From positions 44,588,456-44,652,455 of the forward strand of contig NC_051070.1 in NCBI RefSeq assembly GCF_004664715.2: DNA of 64,000 nt, written 5' to 3'. The notes beneath the pieces were generated by a model that worked only from the letters and a program-made list of their open reading frames with translations, was not told the DNA's origin and did not search any database. Source of the stretch: Peromyscus leucopus (Eukaryota > Chordata > Mammalia > Rodentia > Cricetidae). The translations under genes were made by a program, and so were the position numbers. Below are positions 10,771-22,049 of this stretch, piece after piece. Every line of letters begins with the position of its first letter. Position 1 is the stretch's first letter.

Positions 10771-10984
10771 GGGACCCTAACTAGACAAATATGTTGATGG
10801 TGCATGGTGGTCAAAGGTATTGACTGAATAGGAAAAGGACAACCAGACAGGTTGGTGGAATTGGGCCTTTGACTCTAATCTGAAGTTTAAGGATTTTCCC
10901 AGAAGCCACAGAAGCTACAGAAGTTCGTCATGGGGTCTAGGAGCACTTACTTGGAAATGTATTTTATTATGTTGTTTTATTATT

Positions 10985-11140
10985 TATATGTTTTTGAGAC
11001 ATTGTCTCTTCTTGTAGTGTTGTCTGTCTGTCATGGAGCTGGCTATGTAGACCAAGCTGGCTTCAAACTCGCAGAGATTCACCTGCCTCTGCCTCCCGAG
11101 TTCTTGGGATTGGAGGTGGTGCCACCACTCTAGGCTGGGA
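10985..11140 (-). mobile_element. B1 SINE
   Basis: tttttgagacattgtctc...ctgcctctgcctcccgag. Confidence 0.85.
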
Positions 11141-11524
11141 ATGCATTTCTTAGTATGCTTTGAAAGCACTAGAGAACAGATCACGGGCAAACCTTGCAGC
11201 CACAAGTTCATACTTGGATGCCACCCACATGGCAGACTTATTTGTGACACTGTGTAGCTTATGTTTGGGCAAAGGCTTAGATTTCAACACAGCTTTGTTT
11301 GTATTGATTGACTTTGCAAGGATGAGCTGACTCATTTTAACCTAAAGAGGAATTGACCGAAATATCTCACAGATCTCATAGACGGAGAATTCGATGCCAA
11401 ACTAATTTGAAAATCTTTTTGCTCTCAGATTACCATTGTTGCTTTCTCACCACGTTCTTGCTTTCTCTCTCCTCTCACTGACATTCCATTACTGGAGAGA
11501 CTCATTTTTGTTTTTGTTTAGTGG

Positions 11525-11621
11525 TCTAAACTGTCCTGGAACTCACTCTGTAGACCAGGCTGGCCCGGGACTCACAGAGATCCCCCTGCCTCTGCCTCCT
11601 GAGTGCTGGGATTGCAGGAGA
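11525..11621 (-). mobile_element. B1 SINE fragment
   Basis: cctggaactcactctgtag...gagtgctgggattgcagg. Confidence 0.88.
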
Positions 11622-12051
11622 GACTCTTCTTGAAGGTTGAACTGAATGCTTTCAGCCTTGACCCTGTCGTTGGAGAAAGGGGGCCTAGATACCATCTGAG
11701 ACTCTCACAGAGAGCTTTGATGCTAAGCAAACCTGCACTTTGTCACTGACTTCTTTGTGCTCTATTTTTACCTCTGTCATTTTGCCCCTAACTTTTAGGA
11801 TCTTCCTGTAGCTCCTGCTACAGCCCCTCACCTCACGATTCCTGCTCTCCTCCTCTGCTAGAGTGTATTCCTGCTGTGCGGTCCCATCTCTTCCCATCCC
11901 TAGTGTACATATACTTTGCTGATTAATTATGCTCTGAATATATGCATATTGTTTCCCAAGTCCAGATTGTCTTCTTTAGTTCATTCATTTAAATTCTTCA
12001 CATTCTTTATAGACAGTCCTATAGAATGTGTGGTTAAAGAAAGCCTCGGAG

Positions 12052-12215
12052 AGTTGGCCACGGTGGCTCACCCCTGTAATCCCAGTACTCAGAAAGCCAA
12101 GGCAGGAAGATTGCTGCAGTTTGAGGCCGGCTGGGGCTGCAGAGTGAGCTCCAGGCCAGCCTGGGATGCACAGGGAGACTGTCTCAGAGAACCAAAAACC
12201 CAAACAAGAGAGACA
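12052..12215 (+). mobile_element. Old B1 (PB1/B1F type)
   Basis: The sequence gccacggtggctcacccctg...gctgcagagtgagctccag is diverged and closer to proto-B1. Confidence 0.75.
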
Positions 12216-12569
12216 ATTCCTTGGAAGAACAATTCAGCATCAAGGTGGACTGAAGCTGGCTGAGGCATTGATTAGCAGAGAGCGTGGCTGTCATTGGCTA
12301 AGTGTGTCTGTTTAAATGCAAACCAGTGAACAGAGTGCATCGGAAAATTCAGATTCTGTGTCACCCCTTGAGATCCCCAGTGTTCACTCCAGCAGTGGAG
12401 ATAAGGATCATCTCCATGCTACAGAAAGACCTCGTGGGCAGGCCTTGACGCAGCGTGATGATGGAGAGCTTCAGAAAGAGTGGTTTGATGAGTGAAGAGT
12501 GCTGTTGAGTATGTACTGTTGGTTTTCGAGGCCAGCGCTGGCAGGAAAAAGGCAGGAGGGGACAGTAAC

Positions 12570-12660
12570 AGCCAAGTGAGGGGAGATGAGGAGGAGAGAA
12601 TGAGGAGGAGCGGGGGTGGGGAAGGACAGAGGAGGAAAAGAGCATTCCTCAAGGCAAATT
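12570..12660 (+). repeat. Purine-rich GA tract
   Basis: About 80 bp are almost entirely A and G on the + strand. Confidence 0.8.
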
Positions 12661-13141
12661 AAAAAAATGTGGAAGTGGAAAGACTGAATCTATTCTAGAC
12701 ATGGGAAGAAGAATATGTAGGAGGAGGTAGACACACTGGATGCTGGGAAGAAAAAGACTGCAACAGGATGTGTTGAAATAGGTTTCATTCTGCCTCAATT
12801 TGGGCTGAGGTCCCAAAATGCTGCAGACAGAACAGTGTGTGGTAGCAACACCCACACTGCTTAGCAAAAGGCTTGCAGCCCCTAGCATGATGCCACCCCC
12901 CCCCACACACACACATGCCCCACACCCCGTACTGGGATGGAAGGAACCTAGTGCTAGTCACAGGCCCAGCTCAACACCTTGAAGATGATATAAGGGTCGA
13001 AGAGGAGCAGTCAGACGGGAATGATTCTGGCTTGAGTTGCATTGAAGGCTAACAAGAAGATCCCTTGAGTCTCTTGACTTGATCTGCATTCTCTGGAGGC
13101 TTCGGAGACACTGAATCCAGACTACAGATGGTAGCAGCCTG

Positions 13142-13850
13142 ACACCTGCCTGCCTGCCTGCGGAGAATACTGCAGGAACACTGCAGGACACCTGCCTGCT
13201 GCAGGAGAGACACCTGCAGGGAACAGCTGCAGGGACACCTGCCTGCCTGCAGGAGAGACACCTGCAGGGACACAGCTGCAGGGGCACCTGCCTGCCTGCA
13301 GGAGAGACACCTGCAGGGACACAGCTGCAGGGACACCTGCCTGCCTGCAGGAGAGACACCTGCAGGGACACAGCTGCAGGGCACCTGCCTGCCTGCAGGA
13401 GAGACACCTGCAGGGACACAGCTGCAGGGACACCTGCCGTGGAGACACTGCAGGCACGCGGACACCTGCCTGCCTGCGGAGAGACACCTGCAGGGACACA
13501 GCTGCAGGGACACCTGCCTGCCTGCAGGAGAGACACCTGCAGGGACACAGCTGCAGGGACACCTGCCTGCCTGTGGGAGAGACACCTGCAGGAGACACAG
13601 CTGCAGGGACACCTGCCTGCCTGCAAAACACTGCAGGAGCAGACACCTGCAGGGACACAGCTGCAGGACACTTGCCTGCCTGCAGGAGAGACACCTGCAG
13701 AGGACACAGATGCAGGGACACTGCTGCTGCGGGAGAGACACTGTGGGACACAGCTGCAGGACACTGCTGCCTGCGGGAGAGACACCTGCAGGGACACAGC
13801 TGCAGGGACACCTGCCTGCCTGCGGAGAGACACCTGAGGGGACACAGCTG
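13142..13850. repeat. 49-bp minisatellite, about 14 units
   Basis: The unit is built from acacctgcctgcctgcagg, agagacacctgcaggg and acacagctgcaggg. PstI (ctgcag) and PvuII (cagctg) sites recur in almost every unit. Some units have lost pieces (around 13183, 13430 and 13640). Because 49 is not a multiple of three and the unit lacks stops on the - strand, all three - frames stay open; this is not coding. Confidence 0.95.
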
Positions 13851-14150
13851 TGTTTTTGTTAATAACCCAGTCTGATTTCCATGGACCAGGGAGGGCCTGG
13901 TGGTGCGCCCTTCATGCCAAGTCCAGTGAGACCGGCACAGGGTGCTGGGGCTAAGCCCATCAGAGGCAGAGGCAGAGGCAGCGTGCTCAGTGATGGTTGG
14001 GAGAACCTTCTGGAACCCTGGAGTTACAGCCTGTGACTGCCCAAACAACAACAGGCCCTGTATGAGGAGTGAGATCCTTTGACTAAGGACATGAAGGGAG
14101 AAGCTGACAGTGCCAGGAGAAGACGCCTGCTGTGTGTGGAGTAGCTGGCA

Positions 14151-14166
14151 GGTGGGGGCGGGGCCA
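14151..14166 (+). promoter_or_regulatory. Overlapping GC box and CCAAT motif
   Basis: The sequence ggtgggggcggggccaat joins an Sp1-type GC box to a CCAAT motif. There is no gene or exon nearby, so function is uncertain. Confidence 0.25.
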
Positions 14167-14295
14167 ATAAAGTCCTGAGTTTTAAGTCTAAATTCCCTCC
14201 CCCCCAATTCCCCCGCCCTTGAGAGGTAAGTGTTTTTGCCACTAGAGATGACCAGAGGACTTCTGATGGTTTTTCAGTCACTTGTTTTGATTTCA

Positions 14296-14462
14296 TGTGT
14301 GTTTCATGTATGTGTGTGTACCGTGTGTGTGTGTGAGGTGCTGGCTGAGTTCAAAAGAGGTCAGCAGATCTTCTGGAACAACAGGTGGTTGTAAGCCACT
14401 GAAGTCAGAACTCCTGGAAGAGCAGCAAACTCTCCTAAGTGCTGAGCCATCTCTCCAGCCCC
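14296..14462 (-). mobile_element. B3-type SINE
   Basis: The reversed B3 ends in gctgagccatctctccagcccc. Confidence 0.88.
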
Positions 14463-14578
14463 TGGCTCCACCCCCACCCCCCCCCCCAGTAACTATTTTT
14501 TGTGTTTGGAAGTGATGGATGCTGTTTCTTTTTTTATTTCTATCCAAATTATTTTTGTTTTTAAAAGGTATCTGGAGG

Positions 14579-14733
14579 GCCGGGCGGTGGTGGCGCACGC
14601 CTTTAATCCCAGCACTCTGGTGGCAGAGGCAGGCGGATCTCTGTGAGTTCGAGGCCAGCCTGGGCTACGGAGTGAGATCCAGGAAAGGCGCAAAGCTACA
14701 CAGAGAAACCCTGTCTCGAAAAAAAAAAAAAAA
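14579..14733 (+). mobile_element. Young cricetid-type B1 SINE with target-site duplication
   Basis: Full-length copy with caggaaaggcgcaaagctac and a pure A tail. It is flanked by aggtatctgga (left) and aagtatctgga (right). Confidence 0.96.
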
Positions 14734-15146
14734 GTATCTGGAAGGTCTCACCATGCAGCCCTGGCTGGTCTTGAACTCACAGAAGTCATCGCCATTGCCG
14801 GCAGCAGAAAGTGGAAAGTAGGCTAGGGAGGTAGTGTCTCACGGCCACCAGCAAGGGAGATTAGGAAATGGAGTTTGCTGCCAGGAGGCCAAGTTCAGGG
14901 GGCAGGAAAGAGTGAACTATGGTGGGCTGGTAGCAGTTTCTTCCTCACAGAGGCTTCTCTCTGCTGTGCATAAGGGGACTTCATTATTCAACAGAGTTGA
15001 GTCTGATGTTGAAAGCTAGTCATCACCCATCTGTAGGCTAGCAAGTTCAAGATCGGCATGTAGGGCCAGAACTAGCAAGTACCTTTCTTTTGTTGAAGGG
15101 TAATAGGAGAGGACTGGAGAGGAGGGTAGTAGAAGATTTGGTGGAA

Positions 15147-15400
15147 TGATGGCATCCATTTATCCATCCACCCACCTACCCACCCACCATTTATTCATCC
15201 ATCCACCCATCTACCCACCATCCATCCATCCATCCATCCATCCATCCATCCATCCATCCATCCATCCATCTACTCTCCCAGCCACCCATCCATCCATCTA
15301 TCCATCCATCCATCCATCCATCCACCCATCCATCCACCTACCCACCCACTTATCATCCATCCACCCATCCATCTGTCCATCCATCCATCCGTCCATCCGT
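15147..15400. repeat. (ATCC)n tetranucleotide repeat
   Basis: About 250 bp of ATCC/ACCC units. Confidence 0.97.
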
Positions 15401-16037
15401 GGGGCACAACCTTCACAACTCAAGCACCACCACTGAGGTTCACCCTCCCAACACTGCTCTGTTAGGACCCTAAGCTTCCAGCTTGTGAACTTGGGCGCAC
15501 AGGAGTCCGGGAGGGAATATTCAGATCACAGCAGTGACCTGAGGGTTGACTTAAAAAACAAAGGAAACGAAACCAGAAGTCCTTTTGGAAGTGAGTGACA
15601 AATTATCTTCTCAAAGTCTAGGTGGACTTTGATTCTGTTGTTCTGAAGTATCTGTGTAGACAGAAACCTGTTCCCTGGGTGCCACTGCTGTGTAGCCTTA
15701 AGCCTGTGGTGATACTCTTCAACTTGGCCTTTCCAGATATTTTTTGGTCACACCTCTAAATGAGTAATGGTTATACATAGGTAAGATGATCTAGATGTTA
15801 AAAATTTCTTTCAGCATCCCAGCTATAACCTCTAATTTCTCATTACATCCGTGGGGTCAGGCATCTTGTGTATGGTTCTAGGTTGAGGGTTGCGCGGTTC
15901 CTACCTTATGGTTGGTACTTGGCATGCATGTGTCTATGGAGCTGTAGCATACAGCACATTCATGAGTAGCAACCAAACCTGGTTTTTTTCCCTCCGCTCT
16001 CATGGATGTGCCGAACTTAGGCATCCAGTTGAAATAA

Positions 16038-16194
16038 TCTTTTTTTTTTTCCCCCGAGACAGGGTTTCTCTGTGTAGCTTTGCGCCTTTCCTGGAACTCA
16101 CTTGGTAGTCCAGGCTAGCCTCGAACTCACAGAGATCCGCCTGCCTCTGCCTCCCGAGTGCTGGGATTAAAGGCGTGCGCCACCACTGCCCGGC
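16038..16194 (-). mobile_element. Young cricetid-type B1 SINE with target-site duplication
   Basis: Full-length reversed copy with tagctttgcgcctttcctgg. It is flanked on both sides by aaataatctt. Confidence 0.96.
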
Positions 16195-16267
16195 AAAATA
16201 ATCTTTATTAACTCCACCTTCCAAGAGAAATGTCCAGAGAGGATTTCTTGGCTTCTCACAGGAGAGA

Positions 16268-16294
16268 CGGAGGGAGGGAGGGAGGGAGGGAGGG
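16268..16294. repeat. (GGGA)n simple repeat
   Basis: About seven GGGA units in a purine tract. Confidence 0.95.
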
Positions 16295-16746
16295 TGACAG
16301 GAGAAGAGGAGGAGGATATGATTGAAAGCATAAGTCTCTATCTAGGGTAAACACACCCTTCGTGTGCCAGTGACCTGTAAGAGTCTGATATTTGTCATGA
16401 ATGGAGAGCGTGTGGATTGCACAGAGCACGGGATTGCAGATGGGTGAGCTCTGCTCGGGTGACGTTTGGAAGAGTAGGCATGGAAACCAAGCTTGTAAGT
16501 GAGGCCGCGAGGAAGAAGGAGCCCCAGGGAAGAGCACTCTGGCCTGTGGAAAGGCAGTGACAGAGAGATCCCAAGAAACAAAGAGACCATGCTTTGTGTG
16601 GCCCGCGGCCTTAGTACCAGGAGGACCGGTGTTGCAAGCTGACCTGGAGGGAGGCAACAGTTTTGGGTCACAGGAAATAAGTCAAGAGAGCTGATTAGAG
16701 CAGGGCATATTTGGTAAGGAAGTTATGGGTTTTTTTTTTGGTTTGG

Positions 16747-16755
<9 letters not shown>

Positions 16756-16788
<33 letters not shown>

Positions 16789-16803
16789 TGTGTGTGTGTG
16801 TAT
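16756..16803. repeat. (GT)n microsatellite
   Basis: GT units with one TAT interruption. Confidence 0.97.
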
Positions 16804-17275
16804 GTCCGTGTGGCTTTTGAGAGCAGTGGTGGCTTTTCTGGGGGGTAGTAGGGCTTGAGTGAGGCCTGTTCACTCAGGAAAACAGCTCTGTGAGGGACAG
16901 GCTGTGAGGACCAGCTACAGATTAGTGGAGCAAGAGAGGTTGTTTTCTTGGATTTGCTCTGTAGGCCTCGAGGATGGTGTCCGTAGGAACTCGTTGCTTG
17001 TTGGAGAACCCCTGGTATGGCCCTAGTGGAGAGCCCAAGACTGGAGCCTTTAGAATCCCTTTGGGCTCACAGGCATGGGAGACCAGGGGTATTTTGGTCT
17101 GTTGTCTAAAATCATGCTTTCTTGATGACCCTTGGTTATGGTTAACCTTCAGCAAGGTCATGGTTGAGTCTTAAGAATTCTGTCTTAGCCCTGCTTTCGT
17201 ATGAGGAGCTGTACAAGGATACAGCGGCAGTGCAGTCGGCCACAAGAAAGATGCAACCCTGCCATTTGAAGCACG

Positions 17276-17278
<3 letters not shown>

Positions 17279-17328
<50 letters not shown>
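17279..17328. repeat. (CA)n microsatellite
   Basis: About 25 CA units. Confidence 0.97.
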
Positions 17329-17330
<2 letters not shown>

Positions 17331-18074
17331 TGAGCACAATTATGGTACTTAAAAAGACAAAACAAAACAAACTAGCTTATCTTTTTAGAGTATCATCTTG
17401 CCCATGCAAACCATCTCTGAGTGGAGTTTCTGGCCAAGTTTGTGTATTTGTCTGTGTGTAAATTTGTCTGTGACTCTGAATTCAGCGAGCTGGCAAATAC
17501 CTAAATGAGAAATTCCCGTGTCATCAGGATCCAGATATTCTCTTGGGGAAGAACGGGAAACCATGAGAATATTGAATACATGGCTAAAGTACCAGAAAAT
17601 CAACTCATCTTTTGTATAGAAAGAGGACCAACCCTTCTGATATCGGTGTAGATGGTAAAATGTGACTCCTGGCGCTACACACGGTTCGTCTGTTGGCTGC
17701 TTGAACTTCACGCATTCCCACCCCGTCCTTGACCACACCAGTGGTCTCAAGTGACCCCAAGCCCTTCCGAGCCCTGGACTGCCAGGATTGGGATACTGCC
17801 GGGATACCGAGGGTCAGGAATGGTGTGGAGTCGTCTGTTTTGCGCATGAGTTACTAGTTTTTTTTAAAAAAAATAGACGTAGTGTTTAGTTTATTTTGGG
17901 CTCCATCAAAATGCCCCCGTCAAAGTAGCGTTATCATTGTGGCCACATGGGAGAGTGGTTACATCAAAATGTCATGTGTGGGAAAATGGATTATTCTTGG
18001 AAATGAGTAGGGGTGTTTGATAAAGAAGTTAATTCAGAATCAGAAGGAGAGGTTTTTAAAATTATTTATTTATT

Positions 18075-18226
18075 TTTTATGTTTTTAAAGACAGGGCTGT
18101 CTGATCTTGACTGCCCTGGATCTTGCTATTTAATCCTGGCTGGCCTCGAACTCAGAGATGCCCTTGCCTCTTCCCCGCCCCTCACCCCCATGCTGGGATT
18201 AAGGGCATGCACCACCACCTAGCTGA
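18075..18226 (-). mobile_element. B1 SINE, diverged
   Basis: ctggctggcctcgaactcagagatg...atgctgggattaagggcatgc. Confidence 0.85.
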
Positions 18227-18334
18227 AGTTTTATAACCCCTATGATAGTTCCTTACGCCAGGCGTGAAATACAGGCAAGGATTTATGTAACAGAGAGATC
18301 ACCAATCGCCCGCGACTGAGCATTAGTGTGACAC

Positions 18335-18350
18335 CACTGCCACCTTGTGG
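18335..18350 (-). promoter_or_regulatory. CTCF-like binding motif
   Basis: CACTGCCACCTTGTGG reads CCACAAGGTGGCAGTG on the - strand, a close match to the CTCF core. It lies in a non-repetitive block. Occupancy cannot be judged from sequence. Confidence 0.45.
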
Positions 18351-20083
18351 TGAGATCTTGCAGTTCATTGTAAGTTATGAAAGAAATGACGTTTATAAGG
18401 AGACAGGGACATTTTATACCTTCTCAATATAATAACCCTGTATAATATCATGTAGTAAAAATCTCTCTAATATTAATTAGAAATTTATGCATATTAATGT
18501 CTATAAAGAAGGAATACATTAAAAACATAATGTATAACATTTGGAATTATTAAGTAAGTATTCACAGATTATAATTGCTTTTTAAAGTGATTATACTTTT
18601 ATAGCTTTTCTTAAGAAAATTATAAACCAGTATAAGGAACAGAATGCATTAGAAATTACTGGGCATCTGGTATAAAGGATAATTAGACTACATTATATAG
18701 TCACTGTTGTTTTGCTTTAGAACATGTTAATCTGCATTTAAGCACAAATGTCCTAATAGTTTACAGTGTTTCATACACAATGATGTAGAGCTTTTGGATC
18801 TTCTCAGAGGTGTGGAGTCCCCTTGGTGCTGGGAGACGCTCTTCGTCCTGGGCTCCAGTTTGGGAGAGGTATTCCCTATTCTTCCCCCTCCTTGTTTATT
18901 CAGCCTATTGAATAATTGGCTCGTTTTTAGCAAACTGAACTTTTTCCTTACATACAGATGAGGTCACAGCCAGCCAGCTCAGGTTTCCTGCACAGAACAC
19001 ACCACCTAGGATTCTACATCTCTGTGCAAACAGGGTTCAAAAGGGTCAGACATAAGATTTAATATTCACAATCGTTTTGTTTTTTCATATACATAAAAAT
19101 ATAAAACTACTCTTTAAAGCGATTTACTAGAAATAACTGCTCACTTTTACATATTATGCACACGTCAATGTGCACATTCCCACTCTGGGTCTCTGCAATG
19201 GCTGTGGTGACGGGAAGCTGTAGTCTGGCCACCTTGGGGTTGCAGCAGTCGGTCTCCCTCTAGGGCAGCTTGCACAAGGGTGACTCAGCAAGGGGAAACA
19301 GGTGATGGCCTGTGGCTCCGTGGGTTTTCCTAGCTATGGGAATTCCTATGATCTCATCCCTCCAAAGTGTCTGGCCATAGACCTTTGGAAAAGCACCCCA
19401 TATTGTTCTGATACACAAAACTGCTTGAGGGTACTGCACCAGATGTAGTTTATAAACAGGGAAGTGTTTGTGATATTGTAAATGACAAAGTACTCCATTT
19501 TTATGAAGCAAGGATTCCAGAAACTTCTCTGCATGCTGCTTCTTCTGTGAGTGGGGGTGTGGGAGTGGGAGTGGGGGGGTTTATTATTACCCCTCACTGC
19601 GGGTCTTCCTCCAGCTGCGCTGCTTTTTGATAAAGAAGTGAATTCCGAATTGGAAGGAGGGATGTTTTAGTTTGGGTTGGGGCAGGCTGCTGCCAGCCCT
19701 GGCTTTGGGTGGCTGTGTGGAGCACATGTGTCCCTCTATAGCTCTTCCTGCCTCAAGGACAAGTCTTGGTCATCTTCATCTGCTGGGAAATCCAGCGTCC
19801 GTCTGGCTTGTAGGTGGGCGTAGTTTGGTGAGTGTGGGCAGCTGGCCTTCAAGGGGAGGAAGGGAAGAGTTGCCGCCAGTGAGCATGCTCAGTTATTAAG
19901 CCCAGTTGCCCTTCTGCCTTTCGGAGGTTGGGATCAGACATGGTGGTGACGGGGGAGAGGGCAGAATGGCATAGACTAGAGTTCCACACAGGGAAAGGGA
20001 CGTGAGGAGTGAAGAGACACAGTAGTTTCCTAGGGATGTGTTTTGTCAAAAATTTTTTAATGCTAAAATTTTTTAAATATTAA

Positions 20084-20086
<3 letters not shown>

Positions 20087-20138
<52 letters not shown>
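20087..20138. repeat. (GT)n microsatellite
   Basis: About 26 GT units. Confidence 0.97.
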
Positions 20139-20142
<4 letters not shown>

Positions 20143-20144
20143 CA

Positions 20145-20300
20145 TGTGTTCAGGAGTCCACTTAGGTGAGAAGAGGGCATTGGCTCTCCTGGAATTGGGC
20201 TACAGGTGGTTGTGAGCCACCGCGTGGATGCTAGGAAAAACCCAGCCCCTGTGCAAGAGCAGCCAGTGCTCTTAGCCACTGAGCCGTCGCTCCAGCCCCA
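20145..20300 (-). mobile_element. B3-type SINE
   Basis: gaagagggcattggctctcctgg...actgagccgtcgctccagcccc. Confidence 0.85.
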
Positions 20301-20403
20301 GACGCAAATTTTAAAATGCTGAAAGCTAGGTGAGAGTAAATGCATATATTGAATAACACGAATGAAGAAAAGGACCCCCCCAATACTGAATTATCTATAC
20401 CTT

Positions 20404-20482
20404 TTACAGGGCTCACCCAGGCTGGCTATCAACCTCTGCCTCCTGAGTGCTGGAATTACAGACCTGAGCCATCAGGCCTGAC
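20404..20482 (-). mobile_element. B1 SINE fragment
   Basis: cacccaggctggctatcaac, then ctctgcctcctgagtgctgg. Confidence 0.7.
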
Positions 20483-20689
20483 TCGAAAGGTATTAATACC
20501 TGTAGGTTCTTGTGACCTACACTGACCTATTGAATCAAAACCTACCAGGTGAAGTAAGATTTGTTAGTATTTATAAAGTCCCCCTTGTAGCGATGAGCAA
20601 GATTTTGAACTACTGTATTTAATAGGACTGAATGTACTATATATATTATTTATTTTGATAAGGAGGCTTAGATTTATTTATTTAATTAT

Positions 20690-20768
20690 TAATTACTGGG
20701 GAATTGAACCCAGGCTTGCATGCATGCTAGGCAAGTGCTCTGCCACTGAATCACATCCTCAGCTTGAA
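20690..20768 (-). mobile_element. ID SINE
   Basis: The stretch gaattgaacccaggcttgc...ctaggcaagtgctctgccactg is the reverse of the tRNA-Ala-derived ID element. Confidence 0.8.
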
Positions 20769-21084
20769 TTTTTTTTTTTAAAAGCAGGACACGCATAGCA
20801 GGATAAAAATTCAAAGGGTGAGAGAAAGCTCCAAGGTGCGAAGTGAAGTGGGTGTGGAATCAGGAGAAGTGCAGAGCAAATTTAGAGGGGGAAGGAAAGA
20901 GCCAGACGAAGCAGGTTCCCAGGTTCCCAGGAGGGATTAAAACGAGATCAAAGGGCCACGGTGTGTTTTTTATCATCACACAGAAATATTGAGAAAGTCT
21001 AAGAAAAGAGAAAGATGCATACTATGATACGCCAAGGCACAAACTTGTAGTGAAGACAGACTTCTTTTGAAAAATCTATTCTTA

Positions 21085-21280
21085 TTTTTATTCGTGTGTA
21101 TATCTGTGTCTGTGTCTGTGTGGATGGACGCTACGTATGTAGGTGCCCTCAGAGGCCAGGAGAAGGCATCAGGTCTTCTGGAGCTGTGGTTCCAGGCAGC
21201 TGCGAGCTGCCCAACATGGAGGATGTCAACCAAAGTTGTATCCCCTGGAAGAGCAATAAATGCTCTTGTAGCAAGTTTCT
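21085..21280 (-). mobile_element. B3-type SINE
   Basis: gaggccaggagaaggcatcagg, then cccctggaagagcaataaatg. Confidence 0.7.
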
Positions 21281-21613
21281 TGTTGGACTATTTCTGGATT
21301 GCCAAGTTCTGAAATAATGACATGGAGACTTATTATTACTTATGAAAGCTTGGCCTTAGCTTAGACTTTTATAATTTAATTAACCTGTATTTTTTAATCT
21401 ATGCTTTGCCACGTGGCTTGTTACCTCTTAGTAATGCATGTCTGACTTGCTCTGAGTCTGCTGGCAAAATCCTACACCTAGATTCTTCCTCCTCTTCCTC
21501 TCTCCCCAGGGAAGTCCCGCCTACCCTCTCCTGCATAGCTATTGGTCATTCAGCTTTTTATTACACCAGTCACAGCAACACATCTTCGTACAGTGTACAG
21601 ATATTCTGCAACA
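21281..21613 (-). mobile_element. Rodent ERV solo LTR
   Basis: It starts tgttg and ends caaca, a 5-bp terminal inverted repeat typical of LTRs. On the - strand an AATAAA-type signal (rc of ctttttatta near 21555) is present. I recognise the body as a common cricetid LTR but cannot name it. There is no clear target-site duplication and no coding part. Confidence 0.6.
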
Positions 21614-22049
21614 TTCCTCCTGGCCAGGATGCCAGGAGGCCAGGATGTAAGATAAATAAATAAATTTATTAAAAAAAAAACAAAACCAAACAAACAAAAA
21701 ACCAGAATCGTTCCTAATATGGAGGCAAACTCCACATTATCCAACAATTGAGTGCTTACACTGGCCACAGTGGCATTTGCACATGAAAAAGACAGGCTGA
21801 CTACTGGAGGCACTCCTGACTCTAGTCCTCAGAATGGAGCCAAGTTTCCTGCCCAGGCTGCCTGGAACAGTGCCTAAAAACAGCCTAGAGTTCTGGTTTT
21901 ACCAAACGGCTGTTTGAATATCAGTCTTCAACTCACTTTCTTGCTCATTGAATAATTGTTCTAAGCTCCTGATAAGGCCAAGCTGAGTGGTAAGTTCTGG
22001 TCCCACGGTGGCAAAGGTAGGTGAGCATGGGCCCCGTTCCAGGCAGACT

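Noticed and set aside
12958..14207. Three overlapping minus-strand open frames of 230-361 codons, Cys/Pro/Ser-rich
   Set aside because: They are produced by the 49-bp tandem repeat, whose length and lack of stops keep all three frames open. There is no family resemblance outside the array.
15147..15400. ATCC repeat as a CRISPR-like or regulatory array
   Set aside because: It is a simple tetranucleotide microsatellite with no spacers.
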